From Prosthecochloris ethylica (lineage in GTDB: Bacteria > Bacteroidota > Chlorobiia > Chlorobiales > Chlorobiaceae), in assembly GCF_015234275.1 (NCBI RefSeq), contig NZ_JADGII010000006.1: a stretch of DNA of 64,000 bases, one strand, 5' to 3'. Position 1 is the first letter of the stretch. Every line of letters starts with the position of its first letter. The position numbers and the translations under genes were made by a program. A model generated the notes under the pieces. It was not told the origin of the DNA. It searched no databases and worked only from the letters and a program-made list of their open reading frames with translations. Of the stretch, positions 33,676 through 41,755 are shown one piece after another.

Positions 33676-34815
33676 TCAGGACCCTTTTGTCAGGTGGTAG
33701 ATATTCTTCAGGAAGATTTTCATCTGCACGGACCACGGTGCCGGCACCATTTTCTTGTACAGATAGGAATCGAACGTAATCTGCTGGACATCACGGTCTT
33801 CACAGATCGCTACAAAGCTCTCTCTCAGGCGATCGTTTCTGTAATAGACCGACTGCAGCACCTGCAGGCCGAAAAAAATCTGGTTGTAGAGCTTGCGGAA
33901 CTCTTTTTCATACCGCGCCAGCGGCTTGTTGTTCTTTACACGCTCGATCATGGCCTGTGCCCCGAGTTTGCCGGAACGCATGGCAAAAAAGATACCTTCA
34001 CCGTTTGCCGGCGTCACCAGTCCGGCAGCATCTCCCACCAGGATCGCTCGGTCCTGTGCGAATGATGTTCGCGGTTTCATCGGTATTTTTGCCGCTTCGT
34101 CGAGATACGGCTGTTCCGTAATCCCGATTTTTTCGATAAATCTCCGCTGCAGGGCCTTGAGATTGTGCTTGCGGAACTCTGTTCCGGTCCCGATGGCGAT
34201 GTGGTCGGTTTTCGGAAAGATCCAGCCGTAAAAGTCCGGCGACACGTCCCCGTCGAACCAGATTTCCACAAGGTCTTCATACGGCTTCAGCCGTTCGCAA
34301 TAGCTGAACCTCTGCTGCATGGCGATGACCTGCAGTTCATTGGGCGGAAAGTTCAGCTCTTCAGCTGTACGGGAGTTCGCCCCGTCGGCGCCGATGATAA
34401 AGTCTGCCTGGATCGGAGCGAGTCCTTTCGAGAGCAGAATGGTGTAGCCGGAGCTGTCCTGCTGTATCTCGCGCACCAGCGCTTCGACGATATCGGCTCC
34501 CAGCCGGACCGCCTTGTCGCGCAGGTAGCTGTCGAACCGTTCACGACGGACCATGCCGACATACCCGTTGGGCATTTCCATGGAAATCATGCGCCCTTTC
34601 GGAGAGCGTACGCTCATGTGCGAGAGTTTTTTCTCGACAAGCGGTTCGGGAATGCTGAACTCCTCGATCAGGCCGAGTGGTATCGCTCCGCCGCATGGCT
34701 TGACATTTTCCAGGTTTCTCTCGATCAGGACCGTCGACAGTCCTGCCTTGGCAAGTATTGCTGCGGCAACGGCTCCGGAAGGCCCCCCTCCTATGACAGC
34801 GACATCGTAACGCAT
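33676..34815 (-). CDS. bchP: Geranylgeranyl (bacterio)chlorophyll reductase
   Basis: A 379-residue FAD enzyme that reduces the geranylgeranyl tail of bacteriochlorophyll a or chlorophyll a to phytyl using NADPH. Motifs: FAD loop VAVIGGGPSGAVAAAILAKAG, the family stretch VKPCGGAIPLGL, then ADFIIGADGANSRTAEEL, and FAQDRAILVGDAAGLVTPANGEG. The 379-residue length is as expected for BchP/ChlP. It is the only direct photosynthesis gene in the window. It lies just upstream of the DUF2499 protein and 39 bp downstream of glyS. Confidence 0.87.
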   Translation of the reverse strand: MRYDVAVIGGGPSGAVAAAILAKAGLSTVLIERNLENVKPCGGAIPLGLIEEFSIPEPLVEKKLSHMSVRSPKGRMISMEMPNGYVGMVRRERFDSYLRDKAVRLGADIVEALVREIQQDSSGYTILLSKGLAPIQADFIIGADGANSRTAEELNFPPNELQVIAMQQRFSYCERLKPYEDLVEIWFDGDVSPDFYGWIFPKTDHIAIGTGTEFRKHNLKALQRRFIEKIGITEQPYLDEAAKIPMKPRTSFAQDRAILVGDAAGLVTPANGEGIFFAMRSGKLGAQAMIERVKNNKPLARYEKEFRKLYNQIFFGLQVLQSVYYRNDRLRESFVAICEDRDVQQITFDSYLYKKMVPAPWSVQMKIFLKNIYHLTKGS

Positions 34816-34854
34816 GGCTGACTCTGTTTTTCTCCTGTGTTCTGTGTAATGCTT

Positions 34855-36321
34855 TTAAACAAGTTGCAGCGCAAGAAATTCCCGGACGTTCGATATCGGC
34901 ATCCGTTCCTGTTCGGCACTGTCGCGGTAGCGCACGGTTACGGTGTTGTCTTCCAGGGTCTGATGGTCGACGGTAAAGCAGAACGGTGTTCCGATTTCAT
35001 CCTGCCGGCGGTACCGTTTTCCGATGGAACCGGCATCGTCATACTGTACCCTGAAGCTTGCGGCGAGCTCGTCGCGCAGTTTCGATGCTCTCTCTCCCAT
35101 TTCACCTTTTTTCATCAATGGCAGTACCGCTGCCTTGACGGGGGCGACCTTCACAGAGAGTTTCAGTACCACCCGCTCGTCTCCGTCGACGATATCTTCT
35201 GTATAGGCATCCGAAAGGAGGGCGAGGAACAGGCGGTCACAGCCAGACGAGGTTTCAACGACATACGGGATGTAGCGTTCGTTGGTTGTCTGGTCGATAT
35301 ACTCCATATTCTTGCCCGAGTACTCCTGGTGCTGTTTCAGGTCGAAATCGGTCCGTGAGTGAATGCCCTCGATCTCTTCGATGCCGAACGGGAACTGGAA
35401 CTTGATGTCGTAGGCGAGGTCGGCGTAGTGTGCCAGCTTGTCGTGACGGTACCAGTGCAGCTTGTCGCGGCTGATGCCGAGGACCTCGGTGTACCAGTTG
35501 AATCGTTCCTCTCTCCAGTCTTCGAAGGCCTCCTGCTGGGTGCCGGGCTTGACGAAATACTGCATTTCCATCTGCTCGAATTCCACCATCCTGAAAATGA
35601 AGTTGCCCTTGACTATCTCGTTGCGGAAGGCTTTGCCGATCTGTGCAATGCCGAAGGGCACCTTCATCCGTGCGGCTTCACGGACATTGTGAAAATTCAC
35701 GAAAATACCCTGTGCGGTTTCCGGTCGCAGGTAGACACTGCCGCCCGATCCGGCGACGGCCCCCATGTTGCACTGGAACATCAGGTTGAACTGGCGGACG
35801 TCCGTCCAGTCATTCGCCCCGGTATCGGGGGCCTTGATCTCTTCGGAGACAATAATATCGTAGAGCGCGCGGTTCTGGTCTTCGGTTTCGGATGCCTGTT
35901 CATAGGCCTGCCGGACCGCCAGGGCGTGGTCTTCCCTGCCATCCCTGCGGAGCTTTTCGATATGGTTTTCGATCAGGTGGTCCGCACGATATCGACGCTT
36001 GGTCGTTTTTTCGTCGATCAGGGGATCGTTGAAGCTGGCGACATGTCCCGAAGCTTCCCAGACCGTCGGGTTCATCATGATCGAGGCATCGATACCGACG
36101 ATATTCTGATGGCGTCGGGTCATCGCATTCCACCACAGGTCCTTGATATTCTTTTTCATTTCACTGCCCAGCGGGCCGTAATCGAAGCAGGAGGAAAGCC
36201 CTCCGTAGATTTCCGAAGACGGGAAGATAAAGCCCCGGCGCTTGGCCAGCGAAACCAGTTTATGCATCACTTTTTCTGGGGACAGATTTGCTTCCTGCAC
36301 CCGTTTATCCGACTTGCTCAT
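34855..36321 (-). CDS. glyS: Glycyl-tRNA synthetase (single-chain, class II)
   Basis: A 488-residue alpha2-type GlyRS, the eukaryote/archaea-like form rather than the bacterial alpha2beta2 form. N-terminal GFIFPSSEIYGGLSSCFDYGP, the class II motif 2 region (PETAQGIFVNFHNV and PFGIAQIGKAFRNEI), and PYVVETSSGCDRLFLALL are clear. I chose ATG 36321 because the frame runs further upstream through sequence without homology. It is divergent from the rhodanese-tusA-dsrN operon across 243 bp. Confidence 0.93.
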   Translation of the reverse strand: MSKSDKRVQEANLSPEKVMHKLVSLAKRRGFIFPSSEIYGGLSSCFDYGPLGSEMKKNIKDLWWNAMTRRHQNIVGIDASIMMNPTVWEASGHVASFNDPLIDEKTTKRRYRADHLIENHIEKLRRDGREDHALAVRQAYEQASETEDQNRALYDIIVSEEIKAPDTGANDWTDVRQFNLMFQCNMGAVAGSGGSVYLRPETAQGIFVNFHNVREAARMKVPFGIAQIGKAFRNEIVKGNFIFRMVEFEQMEMQYFVKPGTQQEAFEDWREERFNWYTEVLGISRDKLHWYRHDKLAHYADLAYDIKFQFPFGIEEIEGIHSRTDFDLKQHQEYSGKNMEYIDQTTNERYIPYVVETSSGCDRLFLALLSDAYTEDIVDGDERVVLKLSVKVAPVKAAVLPLMKKGEMGERASKLRDELAASFRVQYDDAGSIGKRYRRQDEIGTPFCFTVDHQTLEDNTVTVRYRDSAEQERMPISNVREFLALQLV

Positions 36322-36512
36322 GGTAGATGTTGCTGTTATGGGTAGATCACGTGGACGATTCTCGTTCAGAACGATCACTATGATAAAACACTCAATATAA
36401 CAAACCAAGGAGGAAAACCGCCTGGCGGACATGTCGGCACCGTACCGGAAGTCGGGAGGGAAACATATCAGAAAAAGTAAAAAAAACGTTTTGATGGTTG
36501 CAATCTTTATTA

Positions 36513-36536
36513 CTACATTACTCATTAGTTATGTAG
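36513..36536. promoter_or_regulatory. 24-bp palindrome (candidate sulfur operator), site 2
   Basis: Arms ACTACAT and ATGTAGT separated by 12 bp, the same geometry as the other copies. The arms differ from the TTATAT consensus by changes that preserve the symmetry: C at arm position 4 is matched by G in the other arm. It lies 28 bp before the rhodanese start codon. Alignment to site 1 is weaker, at 14 of 24. Confidence 0.45.
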
Positions 36537-36564
36537 TTATTTTCAAGCCAACTGTTGAACGCCG

Positions 36565-37038
36565 ATGATGACGTACGATGACATGCTTGGGCGGTGTCGC
36601 GAGCGGGTAAGAGAAATCATGCCCTGGGACCTGGCTGAGCGCCTCGGCACAGTGCAGGTTCCCCTGCTGCTCGACATTCGTGAACCCTTCGAGTTCCAGG
36701 CCATGCATATCCCGGGCTCGATCAATGTTCCCCGGGGTGTTCTCGAGGCGGCGTGTGAGTGGGATTTCGAAGAAACGGTGCCGGAGCTGGTCAAGGCCCG
36801 GAATCGGGATGTCGTGGTGATCTGCCGCTCCGGCAGACGGAGCCTGCTGGCGGCCGATACCCTGCAGAACATGGGGTTTGCCTCTGTGGTTTCACTCAAG
36901 ACCGGTCTGCGCGGCTGGAACGACTATGAAGAGCCGTTTGTCGACGGTAACGGGAAAGCGGTTGGCGAAGAGGATGCCGACAGGTTTTTCCAGCCGAAGG
37001 TCCGACCCGAACAGATGTCCGTTCAGAACAGTATCTGA
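36565..37038 (+). CDS. Rhodanese-domain sulfurtransferase
   Basis: A 157-residue single-domain rhodanese. The catalytic loop is CRSGRRS with Cys87, preceded by LLDIREPFEFQAMHIPGSINVP, both typical. It probably takes persulfide sulfur and passes it to the TusA protein encoded next, feeding the Dsr relay. This is inferred from the operon rhodanese-tusA-dsrN-dsr. There is no signal peptide, so it is cytoplasmic. Spacing to tusA is 47 bp. Confidence 0.87.
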   Translation: MMTYDDMLGRCRERVREIMPWDLAERLGTVQVPLLLDIREPFEFQAMHIPGSINVPRGVLEAACEWDFEETVPELVKARNRDVVVICRSGRRSLLAADTLQNMGFASVVSLKTGLRGWNDYEEPFVDGNGKAVGEEDADRFFQPKVRPEQMSVQNSI

Positions 37039-37085
37039 ACATGTCAGACCATATACAAGAACAATTCAAACAAGGAGATACCATT

Positions 37086-37322
37086 ATGAGTGACATTGCT
37101 GTGAACGCGGAACTCAACTGTGAAGGCCTCAACTGCCCCCTGCCGATTCTGAAAACCAAGAAAGCGATGGATGGCCTGGGGAGCGGCGAGATCCTGAAAA
37201 TGACGGCAACCGATCCCGGGTCGGTCAATGATATGGACTCCTGGTCCAAGCGTACGGGTAACGAGGTGGTGTCGCATACAGAGGACGGTGGTGTGCATAC
37301 CTACGTGATCAGGAAGAAGTAA
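37086..37322 (+). CDS. tusA: TusA-family sulfur carrier protein
   Basis: A 78-residue TusA/SirA-like carrier. The active motif C-P-L-P (Cys17) lies in LNCEGLNCPLPILKTKKAM, with an extra Cys12, and the conserved AtdPGS turn is seen as TATDPGSVNDM. It carries sulfur as a persulfide from rhodanese to DsrEFH in sulfur oxidisers. ATG 37086 is preceded by AAGGAGAT. The in-frame ATG at 37041 lacks such a site. Confidence 0.9.
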   Translation: MSDIAVNAELNCEGLNCPLPILKTKKAMDGLGSGEILKMTATDPGSVNDMDSWSKRTGNEVVSHTEDGGVHTYVIRKK

Positions 37323-37354
37323 CCGGCAGCTGTCCTGTGGTGCAGAAGGTGAAC

Positions 37355-38791
37355 ATGCCGAGGCTGATGATTTCAGCTCCATCGAAGAGTTCGGGCAAGA
37401 CCACGGTCAGTCTCGGCATGCTTCGTTATTTTGCGTCGCGCGGAGTGCCGGTATGCAGTTTCAAGAAAGGGCCCGATTATATCGATCCCATGTGGCACCG
37501 TCTCGCTTCAGGCGGAGAGTGCCGTAACCTCGATCCCTGGATGATGGGCGAGGAGGGCTGTCGGGAGGTGTTCGCCTGTCAGGGTGAGCCGGCAGGCACG
37601 CTGAGACTTATCGAGGGCAATCATGGGCTGCACGATGGCATGTCGCCTGACGGGTCGGACAGTTCGGCAGGACTTGCTGCACTGCTTGGCGCTCCGGTGC
37701 TTCTCGTGCTCGATGCTTCAGGGATGAACCGTGGTGGTGCCGCCCAGGTGCTCGGGCTGCAGATGATGCCGCCCCGTGCAGATGTGGCGGGAGTTGTTCT
37801 CAACCGCGTCAAGGGGCCGCGGCATGCTGACAAGCTGGCGAAGGCGATCGAAACGTACTGCGGGGTGCCCGTGCTGGGCCGGATCCCGAACGATGCGCAC
37901 CTGCAGATCCCGGAGCGCTATCTCGGACTGGCGACCGTCGACGAAACCCGCGGAGCCGATGCCTTCATCTCCCGCGCTGAAGACGCGGTCAGCCGCTTCT
38001 GTGACATGGACGCGATCAGCAATCTGTTTCATCAGGTTGCGCCGATGCCGGCCAGAGGTTTCTCCGTGCATTCTGCCGCTGCATCGGTGAGAATCGGGAT
38101 CATGCGCAACGAGGCATTCAGTTTCTACTATCCTGACAATCTCGAGGCGCTCGAACGGTCCGGCGCGCAACTGGTCATGATCGATCCCTTTCGTGACGAT
38201 CTTCCGCCGGGTATCGACGGATTGTATATCGGAGGCGGGTTTCCGGAGCTGTTCATCGAACAGCTGGCCGCTAACAGGAGGCTCCTGCGGTCGCTTCGTG
38301 ATGCGGTCGAGGACGGCATGCCGGTCTATGCTGAATGCGGCGGGCTGATCTATCTGAGTGATACGGTGGAGCATCGGGGCATGGAAGCCCGACTGGCAGG
38401 GTTGCTGCCCTACCGGGTAGATATGTCGTCACGTCCTGTGGGACACGGGTATCTCGAGCTTGAAAGCTCGAGGAATTCGCCGTGGTTCGGTCATGGTGAG
38501 GCCGTCAGGGCCCACGAGTTTCATTACGCCAGAACCAGTGTCGTGCCGGGCAGTCAGCCGGAACTGGACTTCCAGTTCTACGTGAGGCGTGGATACGGTA
38601 TCGACGGAAACCATGACGGGGTCCTCTACCGGCGTCTTTTCGCTTCGTTTGCTCATCTGCATGCCTCGGCCTGTCCGGCGTGGGCGAAGCGGCTTGTCTC
38701 TCTGGCAGACAGGTATCAGAGAGAGCGTGATCATGAAGAAAACAGAAAAAAAAGTGGTTTTGTGGTTGAAAAAACGGGACTAATTTATTAA
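37355..38791 (+). CDS. dsrN: DsrN, cobyrinate a,c-diamide synthase-like amidase
   Basis: A 478-residue CbiA-type glutamine amidotransferase. An N-terminal P-loop domain (ISAPSKSSGKTTVSLGML, KKGPDYIDPMWH) is followed by a triad glutaminase domain with the nucleophile in MPVYAECGGLIYLSD. In sulfur oxidisers DsrN is thought to amidate siroheme for DsrAB, yielding siroamide. ATG 37355, preceded by AGAAGGTG, is preferred over GTG 37337. The stop codon lies inside the hairpin that follows. Confidence 0.88.
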   Translation: MPRLMISAPSKSSGKTTVSLGMLRYFASRGVPVCSFKKGPDYIDPMWHRLASGGECRNLDPWMMGEEGCREVFACQGEPAGTLRLIEGNHGLHDGMSPDGSDSSAGLAALLGAPVLLVLDASGMNRGGAAQVLGLQMMPPRADVAGVVLNRVKGPRHADKLAKAIETYCGVPVLGRIPNDAHLQIPERYLGLATVDETRGADAFISRAEDAVSRFCDMDAISNLFHQVAPMPARGFSVHSAAASVRIGIMRNEAFSFYYPDNLEALERSGAQLVMIDPFRDDLPPGIDGLYIGGGFPELFIEQLAANRRLLRSLRDAVEDGMPVYAECGGLIYLSDTVEHRGMEARLAGLLPYRVDMSSRPVGHGYLELESSRNSPWFGHGEAVRAHEFHYARTSVVPGSQPELDFQFYVRRGYGIDGNHDGVLYRRLFASFAHLHASACPAWAKRLVSLADRYQRERDHEENRKKSGFVVEKTGLIY

Positions 38792-38824
38792 CTATATAAC
38801 TGAAGGGTTATATAGTTAATTTTT
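38788..38824 (+). terminator. Hairpin between dsrN and dsrC
   Basis: A perfect 13-bp stem (TTAACTATATAAC at 38788 with its complement ending at 38819), a 6-nt loop and five Ts. The stem begins inside the last codons of dsrN. It is AT-rich for a terminator, and its inner part is also a copy of the 24-bp palindrome. It may therefore act as DNA operator, RNA terminator or both. Confidence 0.6.
38792..38815. promoter_or_regulatory. 24-bp palindrome (candidate sulfur operator), site 3
   Basis: Arms CTATATAAC and GTTATATAG with a 6-nt centre. It matches site 1 at 18 of 24 positions with identical spacing. It overlaps the dsrN 3' hairpin. It lies 126 bp upstream of site 4, near an integral number of helical turns, so a loop between the two sites is possible. 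Confidence 0.5.
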
Positions 38825-38917
38825 CCACACGCTTCCAGCCCCCATGTTGGAGTGATTCAGGAACGTCAGCCGATACAGCAGGGAAAGAGAATTGACAGAT
38901 ACGGTGCGTTCGCTCAA

Positions 38918-38941
38918 AAATATAACTGTATAATTATATAA
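38918..38941. promoter_or_regulatory. 24-bp palindrome (candidate sulfur operator), site 4
   Basis: Reads ATATAACTGTATAATTATAT in its core and agrees with site 1 at about 19 of 24 positions. It ends 27 bp before the dsrC start codon, almost the same distance as site 2 from the rhodanese gene. It probably overlaps the dsrC promoter or the start of the transcript. Confidence 0.5.
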
Positions 38942-38968
38942 TTAATTCAAACCGAAGGAGATTACATT

Positions 38969-39304
38969 ATGCCTATCGACGTCAACGGTGTCAGTTACGA
39001 AACTGACGAAAACGGTTACCTGGTCAATCTCGATGACTGGAATGAAGATGTCGCCCGCAAACTCGCTGAAGGCGAGGATGTCGACATGGGTGACGATGAG
39101 TGGCAGATCGTTCATTTTCTCAGGAATTATTACGACGAGTACCAGATTGCTCCGGCCGTCAAGGTCCTGACGAAAGCGATTGCCAAAGAGCAGGGGATGG
39201 ACAAGAAGCAGGCATCAGAGTACCTCTACGGTATGTTCCCGAAAGGGCCGGCCCTCCAGGCCTGCAAGATTGCCGGGCTCCCGAAGCCGACCGGCTGCGT
39301 CTGA
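38969..39304 (+). CDS. dsrC: DsrC sulfur carrier
   Basis: A 111-residue DsrC/TusE protein. The two redox cysteines of true DsrC are both present: Cys99 in QACKIAG and the penultimate Cys110 in the tail PTGCV. DsrC accepts sulfur from DsrEFH, presents it to DsrAB, and is then reduced or oxidised by DsrK. AAGGAGA precedes the ATG. It begins the main dsr operon after a 177-bp gap holding palindromes. Confidence 0.95.
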   Translation: MPIDVNGVSYETDENGYLVNLDDWNEDVARKLAEGEDVDMGDDEWQIVHFLRNYYDEYQIAPAVKVLTKAIAKEQGMDKKQASEYLYGMFPKGPALQACKIAGLPKPTGCV

Positions 39305-39365
39305 TGATAACTGCCGGCTCCGGCAGGGCCGGCCTCAAACCTACCACAGAATGAAAGGAGGCGAC

Positions 39366-40619
39366 ATGCAAGAAGCGAATGGCGGCACGCCCGGCAAGGC
39401 GTGTCAGTGTGACGGGTGCGGTCCGGAGGAGCGGGACGGGTTTCTCAATCCGACGCCTGTGCTCGATGAACTCGAGAGCGGTCCGTGGCCAAGTTTCGTG
39501 ACAGGGTTCAAGAAGCTGGCTGAGCGGACGGAAAAGCCGATGCTTCGCGGGGTGCTCGATCAGCTGGAGTACTCCTACAACACGAAGATGGGGTACTGGA
39601 AAGGAGGGCTGGTAACGGTTGACAGTTACGGGGCCGGTATCATTACCCGCTACTCGATGATCAAGGACAAGTTCCCCGAGGCGGCTGAATTCCATACCAT
39701 GCGTATCCAGCCCGCTCCGGGCCTGCATTACAATACGGCAATGCTTCGGGAACTGTGCGATATCTGGGAAGAGTATGGCAGCGGTATCATCACGCTGCAC
39801 GGTCAGACCGGTGATATCATGCTGCAGGGTATCGAGCAGGAGAAAGTCCAGGAGTGTTTCGACGAGCTGAATAAAAAGGGGTGGGACCTCGGGGGTGCCG
39901 GTGCCGGTATGAGGACCGGGGTTTCCTGTATCGGCCCGGGCCGTTGCGAGAACGCCTGTTACGACAACCTGAAGCTTCACCTGAACGCCCTGAAGCATTT
40001 TGTCGGGGAGGTCCATCGTCCTGAATGGAACTACAAGCTCAAGTTCAAGTTCTCCGGGTGCCCCAACGACTGTACCAATGCCATCATGCGTTCCGACCTT
40101 GCCGTAATCGGAACATGGAAAGATGCTATTCAGGTGGACCAGGACGAGGTCAGGGCATGGGTCGATGAGAAGGGTGTCGAGGCACTGGTCAACAACGTGA
40201 TCAATCACTGTCCGACAAAGGCGATTACGCTCAAGGACGGCGGTATCGACATCTCGACGCGTGACTGCGTGCGCTGCATGCACTGTATCAACGCTATGCC
40301 GAAAGCGCTGTCTCCCGGTAAAGAGCGGGGCATTTCGCTCCTGATGGGCGGCAAGAATACCCTGAAGGTCGGTGTGAACCTCGGTTCGCTGATCGTGCCG
40401 TTCATGAAAATGGAGAGCGATGAGGATATCGAGGCGTTTCTCGAACTGATCGAGGAGATTATCGACTGGTGGGACGACAACGGGCTCGACCACGAGCGCA
40501 TCGGAGAGACTATCGAGCGAGTGGGCCTGAAACAGTTCCTTGAGGGGGTCGGTCTCGAGGCCGATATCAACATGATTTCACGGCCGCGTGACAATCCGTA
40601 TTTCAAGGCAACGTACTGA
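39366..40619 (+). CDS. dsrA: Dissimilatory sulfite reductase alpha subunit
   Basis: A 417-residue catalytic subunit of reverse-acting DsrAB, which releases sulfite from persulfidated DsrC in the cytoplasm. Siroheme/iron-sulfur cysteines appear as CIGPGRC followed by FSGCPNDCTNA. A ferredoxin domain insert contains DCVRCMHCINAMPKAL. ATG 39366 has a perfect AAAGGAGG. The frame is open upstream, but that part overlaps dsrC. Confidence 0.96.
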   Translation: MQEANGGTPGKACQCDGCGPEERDGFLNPTPVLDELESGPWPSFVTGFKKLAERTEKPMLRGVLDQLEYSYNTKMGYWKGGLVTVDSYGAGIITRYSMIKDKFPEAAEFHTMRIQPAPGLHYNTAMLRELCDIWEEYGSGIITLHGQTGDIMLQGIEQEKVQECFDELNKKGWDLGGAGAGMRTGVSCIGPGRCENACYDNLKLHLNALKHFVGEVHRPEWNYKLKFKFSGCPNDCTNAIMRSDLAVIGTWKDAIQVDQDEVRAWVDEKGVEALVNNVINHCPTKAITLKDGGIDISTRDCVRCMHCINAMPKALSPGKERGISLLMGGKNTLKVGVNLGSLIVPFMKMESDEDIEAFLELIEEIIDWWDDNGLDHERIGETIERVGLKQFLEGVGLEADINMISRPRDNPYFKATY

Positions 40620-40652
40620 TCCTGGTCAAACCGCAATCAACATTTTACAAGC

Positions 40653-41732
40653 ATGAGCAATCCTGAAAGAACGTGGAAAACCATAGAGTCGGGCCCGCAC
40701 ACGTATGAAGAGGCCCTGCATCCGGTCGTGAGAAAGAATTACGGCAGGTGGAAGTATCATGAAATTCCCAGGCCGGGTGTGTTGAAGCATGTGGCTGAAA
40801 GCGGCGATGCCATCTACACGGTCAGGGCCGGGACCCCCAGGCAGGATACGGTGGACATGGTGCGCGTCATGTGCGATATCGCCGATAGGTACAGCGACGG
40901 GTTCCTTCGTTTTACCGTGCGCAACAATGTCGAGTTTCTGACGCCGAACGAAGAGAACGTCGAGCCGATGATCAGCGAGCTTGAATCCAGAGGGTTTCCT
41001 GTCGGAGGCACGGGTATGTGCGTATCGTCCGTCGCCCATACCCAGGGGTGGCTGCACTGCGACATTCCGGCAACGGATGCTTCCGGCGTGGTCAAGTCCA
41101 TGATGGACTCGATCTACAAGGAGTTCAAGGACATGCAGATGCCCAACAAGGTGAGGCTGTCGACCTCCTGCTGCGCGATCAACTGCGGGGGCCAGGCCGA
41201 TATCGCTGTCGTGGTCAAGCATACCCGCCCGCCTCGCATCAATCACGACCATCTTTCACAGATCTGTGAGCTGCCGAAGGCGGTGGCGCGCTGTCCGGTG
41301 GCCGCTATCCGCCCGACGGTCATCGACGGGCAGAAAACCCTGATGGTCGACGAGAAGAAGTGTATCTGCTGCGGCGCCTGCTTCGGTGCCTGTCCGGCCA
41401 TGGAGATCAACCATCCCGAGCATTCGAAATTCGCTATCTGGGTCGGTGGAAAGAACAGTAATGCGCGATCGAAGCCATCGACCATGAGCCTTGTGGCGCA
41501 CAATCTGCCGAACAATCCGCCCCGCTGGCCGGAGGTGACCGAGGTGATCGGTCGCATCCTGACTGCCTACAAGGAGGGGGGGCGTCCCTGGGAGCGTGTC
41601 GGTGAGTGGATCAACCGTATCGGGTGGAAGCGGTTCTTCGAGGAGACCGGCCTGACATTTGACGACAACATGATCGACAGCTACCGTCATGCACGGACCA
41701 CCTTCAACCAGTCCGCCCACGTCCGTTTTTAA
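40653..41732 (+). CDS. dsrB: Dissimilatory sulfite reductase beta subunit
   Basis: The 359-residue partner of DsrA. It shows STSCCAINCGGQADIAVV for the siroheme-proximal region and a ferredoxin insert KKCICCGACFGACPAMEI. The N-terminal ferredoxin-like half includes VRNNVEFLTPNEENV and the C-terminal half GEWINRIGWKRFFEETGL. It is encoded 33 bp after dsrA and forms the alpha2beta2 enzyme with it. Confidence 0.96.
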   Translation: MSNPERTWKTIESGPHTYEEALHPVVRKNYGRWKYHEIPRPGVLKHVAESGDAIYTVRAGTPRQDTVDMVRVMCDIADRYSDGFLRFTVRNNVEFLTPNEENVEPMISELESRGFPVGGTGMCVSSVAHTQGWLHCDIPATDASGVVKSMMDSIYKEFKDMQMPNKVRLSTSCCAINCGGQADIAVVVKHTRPPRINHDHLSQICELPKAVARCPVAAIRPTVIDGQKTLMVDEKKCICCGACFGACPAMEINHPEHSKFAIWVGGKNSNARSKPSTMSLVAHNLPNNPPRWPEVTEVIGRILTAYKEGGRPWERVGEWINRIGWKRFFEETGLTFDDNMIDSYRHARTTFNQSAHVRF

Positions 41733-41755
41733 GCTGAACGATAAAGGAGACCAGT

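Noticed and set aside
39159..40493. 444-residue open frame opposite dsrA
   Set aside because: Shadow of dsrA, whose iron-sulfur and siroheme motifs are unambiguous.
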